NCBI GenBank assembly: GCA_963377175.1
Contig: CAUJNA010001513.1
Coordinates: 937,677 to 1,001,676, forward strand
DNA: 64,000 nucleotides
Reading direction: 5' to 3'
DNA from: Effrenium voratum
Lineage: Eukaryota; Sar; Dinophyceae; Suessiales; Symbiodiniaceae
Positions 61,283 through 64,000 of this stretch are shown here, in pieces. Made by a program: the position numbers and the translations under genes. Every line of letters begins with the position of its first letter. Positions within the stretch are counted from its first letter, which is position 1. The notes below the pieces were generated by a model. The model saw nothing but the letters and a program-made list of their open reading frames with translations. It did no database searches and had not been told where the DNA came from.

Positions 61283-62474
61283 ATAAGGATCCTCATCATA
61301 GCCGTCGCTCGTCATCATCATCATCATCATCGTGCATCATGCATCAGTCATGATGATAATGATGACTACGCGTGCATCCTCTGCATCACCAACAGTCATG
61401 ATGATAATGATGACTACGCACCCTCTGCATCTCCAATCTAATACCGTTATCAATCCGTCGATGATTAACCTTCATCGTGCCCCCCCCCCCCCTGCATCTA
61501 TCCGATGATAACCATCATCGTGCATCCTCTGCATCACCAACAGTCATCATGATAATGATGACTACGCACCCTCTGCATCTCCAATCGGGTCTAACGGGAC
61601 TTTTGAATCGTTTATGAAAAACATAAAGATAAGGATCCTCATCATAGCCGTCGCTCATCATCGTCATCATCACGGTCATCATCATCGATGATAACCATCA
61701 TCGTGCATCCTCTGCATCACCAACAGTCATGATGATAATGATGACTACGCGTGCATCCTCTGCATCACCAACAGTCATCATGATAATGATGACTACGCAC
61801 CCTTTGCATCTCCAATCTCATCATCACCGTTATCATCACCGATGATAACCATCATCGTGCATCCTCTGCATCACCAACAGTCATCATGATAATGATGACT
61901 ACGCACCCTCTGCATCTCCAATCGGGTCTAGATCTAACGGGACTTTTGAATCGTATATGAAAAACATAAAGAGCCGTCGCTCATCATCGTCATCATCACG
62001 GTCATCATCATCGATGATAACCATCATCGTGCATCCTCTGCATCACCAACAGTCATGATGATAATGATGACTACGCGTGCATCCTCTGCATCACCAACAG
62101 TCATGATGATAATGATGACTACGCACCCTCTGCATCTCCAATCTCATCATCACCGTTATCATCATCGATGATAACCATCATCGTGCATCCTCATCGATGA
62201 TAACCATCATCGTGCATCCTCTGCATCACCAACAGTCATCATGATAATGATGACTACGCACCCTCTGCATCTCCAATCGGGTCTAACGGGACTTTTGAAT
62301 CGTATATGAAAAAGATAAAGATAAGGATCCTCATCATAGCCGTCGCTCATCATCGTCATCATCACGGTCATCATCATCGATGATATCCATCATCGTGCAT
62401 CCTCTGCATCGTTATCATCACCGATGATAACCATCATCGTGCATCATCTGCATCACCAACAGTCATCATGATAA

Positions 62475-62574
62475 NNNNNNNNNNNNNNNNNNNNNNNNNN
62501 NNNNNNNNNNNNNNNNNNNNNNNNNNNNNNNNNNNNNNNNNNNNNNNNNNNNNNNNNNNNNNNNNNNNNNNNNN
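62475..62574. other. Assembly gap of 100 N
   Basis: Exactly 100 unknown bases, the usual placeholder for a gap of unknown size. The flanks are inverted copies of the same satellite unit. Confidence 0.99.
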
Positions 62575-63030
62575 GCAGAGGATGCACGATGATGGTTATC
62601 ATCGGTGATGATAACGGTGATGATGAGATTGGAGATGCAGAGGGTGCGTAGTCATCATTATCATCATGACTGTTTCATTATCATCATGACTGTTGGTGAT
62701 GCAGAGGATGCACGATGATGGTTATCATCGATGATGATGACCGTGATGATGACGATGATGAGCGACGGCTATGACGAGGATCCTTATCTTTATGTTTTTT
62801 ATATACGATTCAAAAGTCCCGCTAGACCCGATTGGAGATGCAGAGGGTGCGTAGTCATCATTATCATGATGACTGTTGGTGATGCAGAGGACGCACGATG
62901 ATGGTTATCATCGATGAGGATGCACGATGATGGTTATCATCGATGATGATAACGGTGATGATGAGATTGGAGATGCAGAGGGTGCGTAAAAGTCATCATT
63001 ATCAATCATGACCTTTGTGAAGCAGAGATG

Positions 63031-63213
63031 CCACCCGAAGGCTGTGGCAGCCACAGCCCGAAAGCTGTGGCAGATACAGCCCGAAGACTTTACCAAAGCC
63101 ACAGCCCGAAGGCTGTGGCAGCCACAGCCCGAAAGCTGTGGCAGATACAGCCCGAAGACTGTACCAAAGCCACAGCCCGAAGGCTGTGGCAGCCACAGCC
63201 CGAAAGCTGTGGC
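63031..63213. repeat. 71-bp tandem repeat of three hairpins, first block
   Basis: Period 71 bp (full copies start at 63099 and 63170; the copy at 63031 lacks three bases). Each unit holds CCACAGCCCGAAGGCTGTGG (perfect 8-bp stem, CGAA loop), CCACAGCCCGAAAGCTGTGG and TACAGCCCGAAGACTGTA. All frames are open but repetitive. Confidence 0.93.
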
Positions 63214-63219
63214 AGACCT

Positions 63220-63826
63220 CATTATTTTCATCATCATGTCCATCATAATCATTTTCATCATGTTCATCATCATCATCATCATCATCACCATCATCATTTT
63301 CATCATCATGTTCCTCATTATGTTCAGCGTCATCATCATCCTGATGATAATCATCACTGCGCATCCTCAGCATCACCAGCAGTTAGCATCATATGACCTC
63401 TGCATTTCCAGTCGGGTCAGACATACTCGCTGCTTAAATTTGTACCCGTTTGGTCAAAACACCACTACTCCATCATCAGCATCATCATTTTCATCATCAT
63501 GTTCATCATCATTTTCGTTTTCATCATCATCAGGAGCAGTCGTCATGACAATCATGACAACGCATCTTCTGCATTTCCAGTCGGGTCTAACAGGACGAAC
63601 ATGATGAAGAACATGATCATGCTTGCTTGTCATGTTCATCATGAGGATGCGTAGTGATGATTATTCATCATCGTCATCATCATTATCATTTTCATCATCA
63701 TCATTATCATCATGTTCATCATCATCATCATCATGTTCATCATCATCATCATGTGCATCATCATCATTTTCGTCATCATGTTCATCATCATTTTCATCCT
63801 CATCATCATGTTCATCATCATCATCA

Positions 63827-63861
<35 letters not shown>

Positions 63862-63930
63862 GTCATTTTGACGTCCATCACATCCCCAGCATCAGCAGCA
63901 GTTATCGTGACAATCATGACAATGGTGCAG
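63220..63930. repeat. (ATC)n-rich microsatellite
   Basis: CATCATCATC with TTC/GTT interruptions and short remnants of the satellite unit, for example CATTTCCAGTCGGGTC twice. Confidence 0.95.
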
Positions 63931-64000
63931 CCACAGCCCGAAGGCTGTGGCAGCCACAGCCCGAAAGCTGTGGCAGATACAGCCCGGAGACTGTACCAAA
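63931..64000. repeat. 71-bp hairpin repeat, second block, cut by window end
   Basis: The same three hairpins restart at 63931: CCACAGCCCGAAGGCTGTGG, CCACAGCCCGAAAGCTGTGG, then TACAGCCCGGAGACTGTA. The array continues beyond the window. Confidence 0.95.

Larger units (their letters stand above)
60811..63030. repeat. ATC-rich satellite with higher-order units
   Basis: Long units of 150-250 bp repeat GATGCAGAGGATGCACGATG, ATGGTTATCATCG, GAGCGACGGCT, ATACGATTCAAAAGTCCCG and GACCCGATTGGAGATGC. Units face plus up to about 61200, minus from about 61220 to the gap, and plus again after it. Frames rich in Met/Asp or His/Ser are artefacts. Confidence 0.93.

Noticed and set aside
63031..63213. CRISPR array
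   Set aside because: Units are directly adjacent with no variable spacers, and the host is a eukaryote.
63008..63604. Repetitive protein with Ala-Thr-Ala-Arg units
   Set aside because: It is a read-through of the 71-bp hairpin repeat; other frames are equally open.

Overview
Nuclear DNA of a dinoflagellate, most likely a Symbiodiniaceae-type alga; this is an inference. The evidence is small GC-rich coding blocks separated by introns, splice donors that read GC or GA as often as GT, short inverted-repeat elements sitting in or next to introns, many simple repeats, and a scaffold gap of exactly 100 N. No operons, Shine-Dalgarno sites, rRNA, tRNA or CRISPR arrays were seen. The long open frames in this window are mostly repeat artefacts or shadows, and the real coding sequence is in short exons. 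I built gene models by hand from four criteria: acceptor tract, donor, open frame with GC-rich third codon positions, and agreement of phase across each junction. No search or transcript was available, so every model is a prediction.

Layout. 1-470: a (GT)n tract. 1.3-11.3 kb, minus strand: a gene of about 17 exons whose product has several hydrophobic segments. 11.3-22.9 kb: mostly gene-poor, with a 37-bp satellite split by 61-65-bp repeats, microsatellites, and one weak reverse-transcriptase relic. 22.9-25.3 kb, minus: a three-exon gene fragment. 26.5-27.5 kb and 28.0-28.85 kb, plus: two short gene models; the second contains an intron that coincides with a transposon-like element. 30.4-33.2 kb, minus: a gene of about 10 exons. 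34.6-35.4 kb, minus: a three-exon gene with a signal-peptide-like start. 37.6-46.0 kb, minus: exons of a pentatricopeptide repeat (PPR) protein, the only family I can name with confidence. 47.0-50.1 kb, minus: a multi-exon gene fragment. 52-53.4 kb: degenerate 14-20-bp satellites. 53.5-59 kb: isolated exons on both strands. 60.8-64 kb: ATC-rich satellite with inverted higher-order blocks, a gap, and a 71-bp hairpin repeat.

Most predicted exons are on the minus strand, consistent with the one-directional gene runs known from dinoflagellates. The most interesting signal is a set of 90-130-bp elements with ends like GTGGGTCAAAA...TTTTGACCCAC(AG). Their ends can act as splice sites and they lie in or beside the predicted introns, which fits introner-type intron gain.
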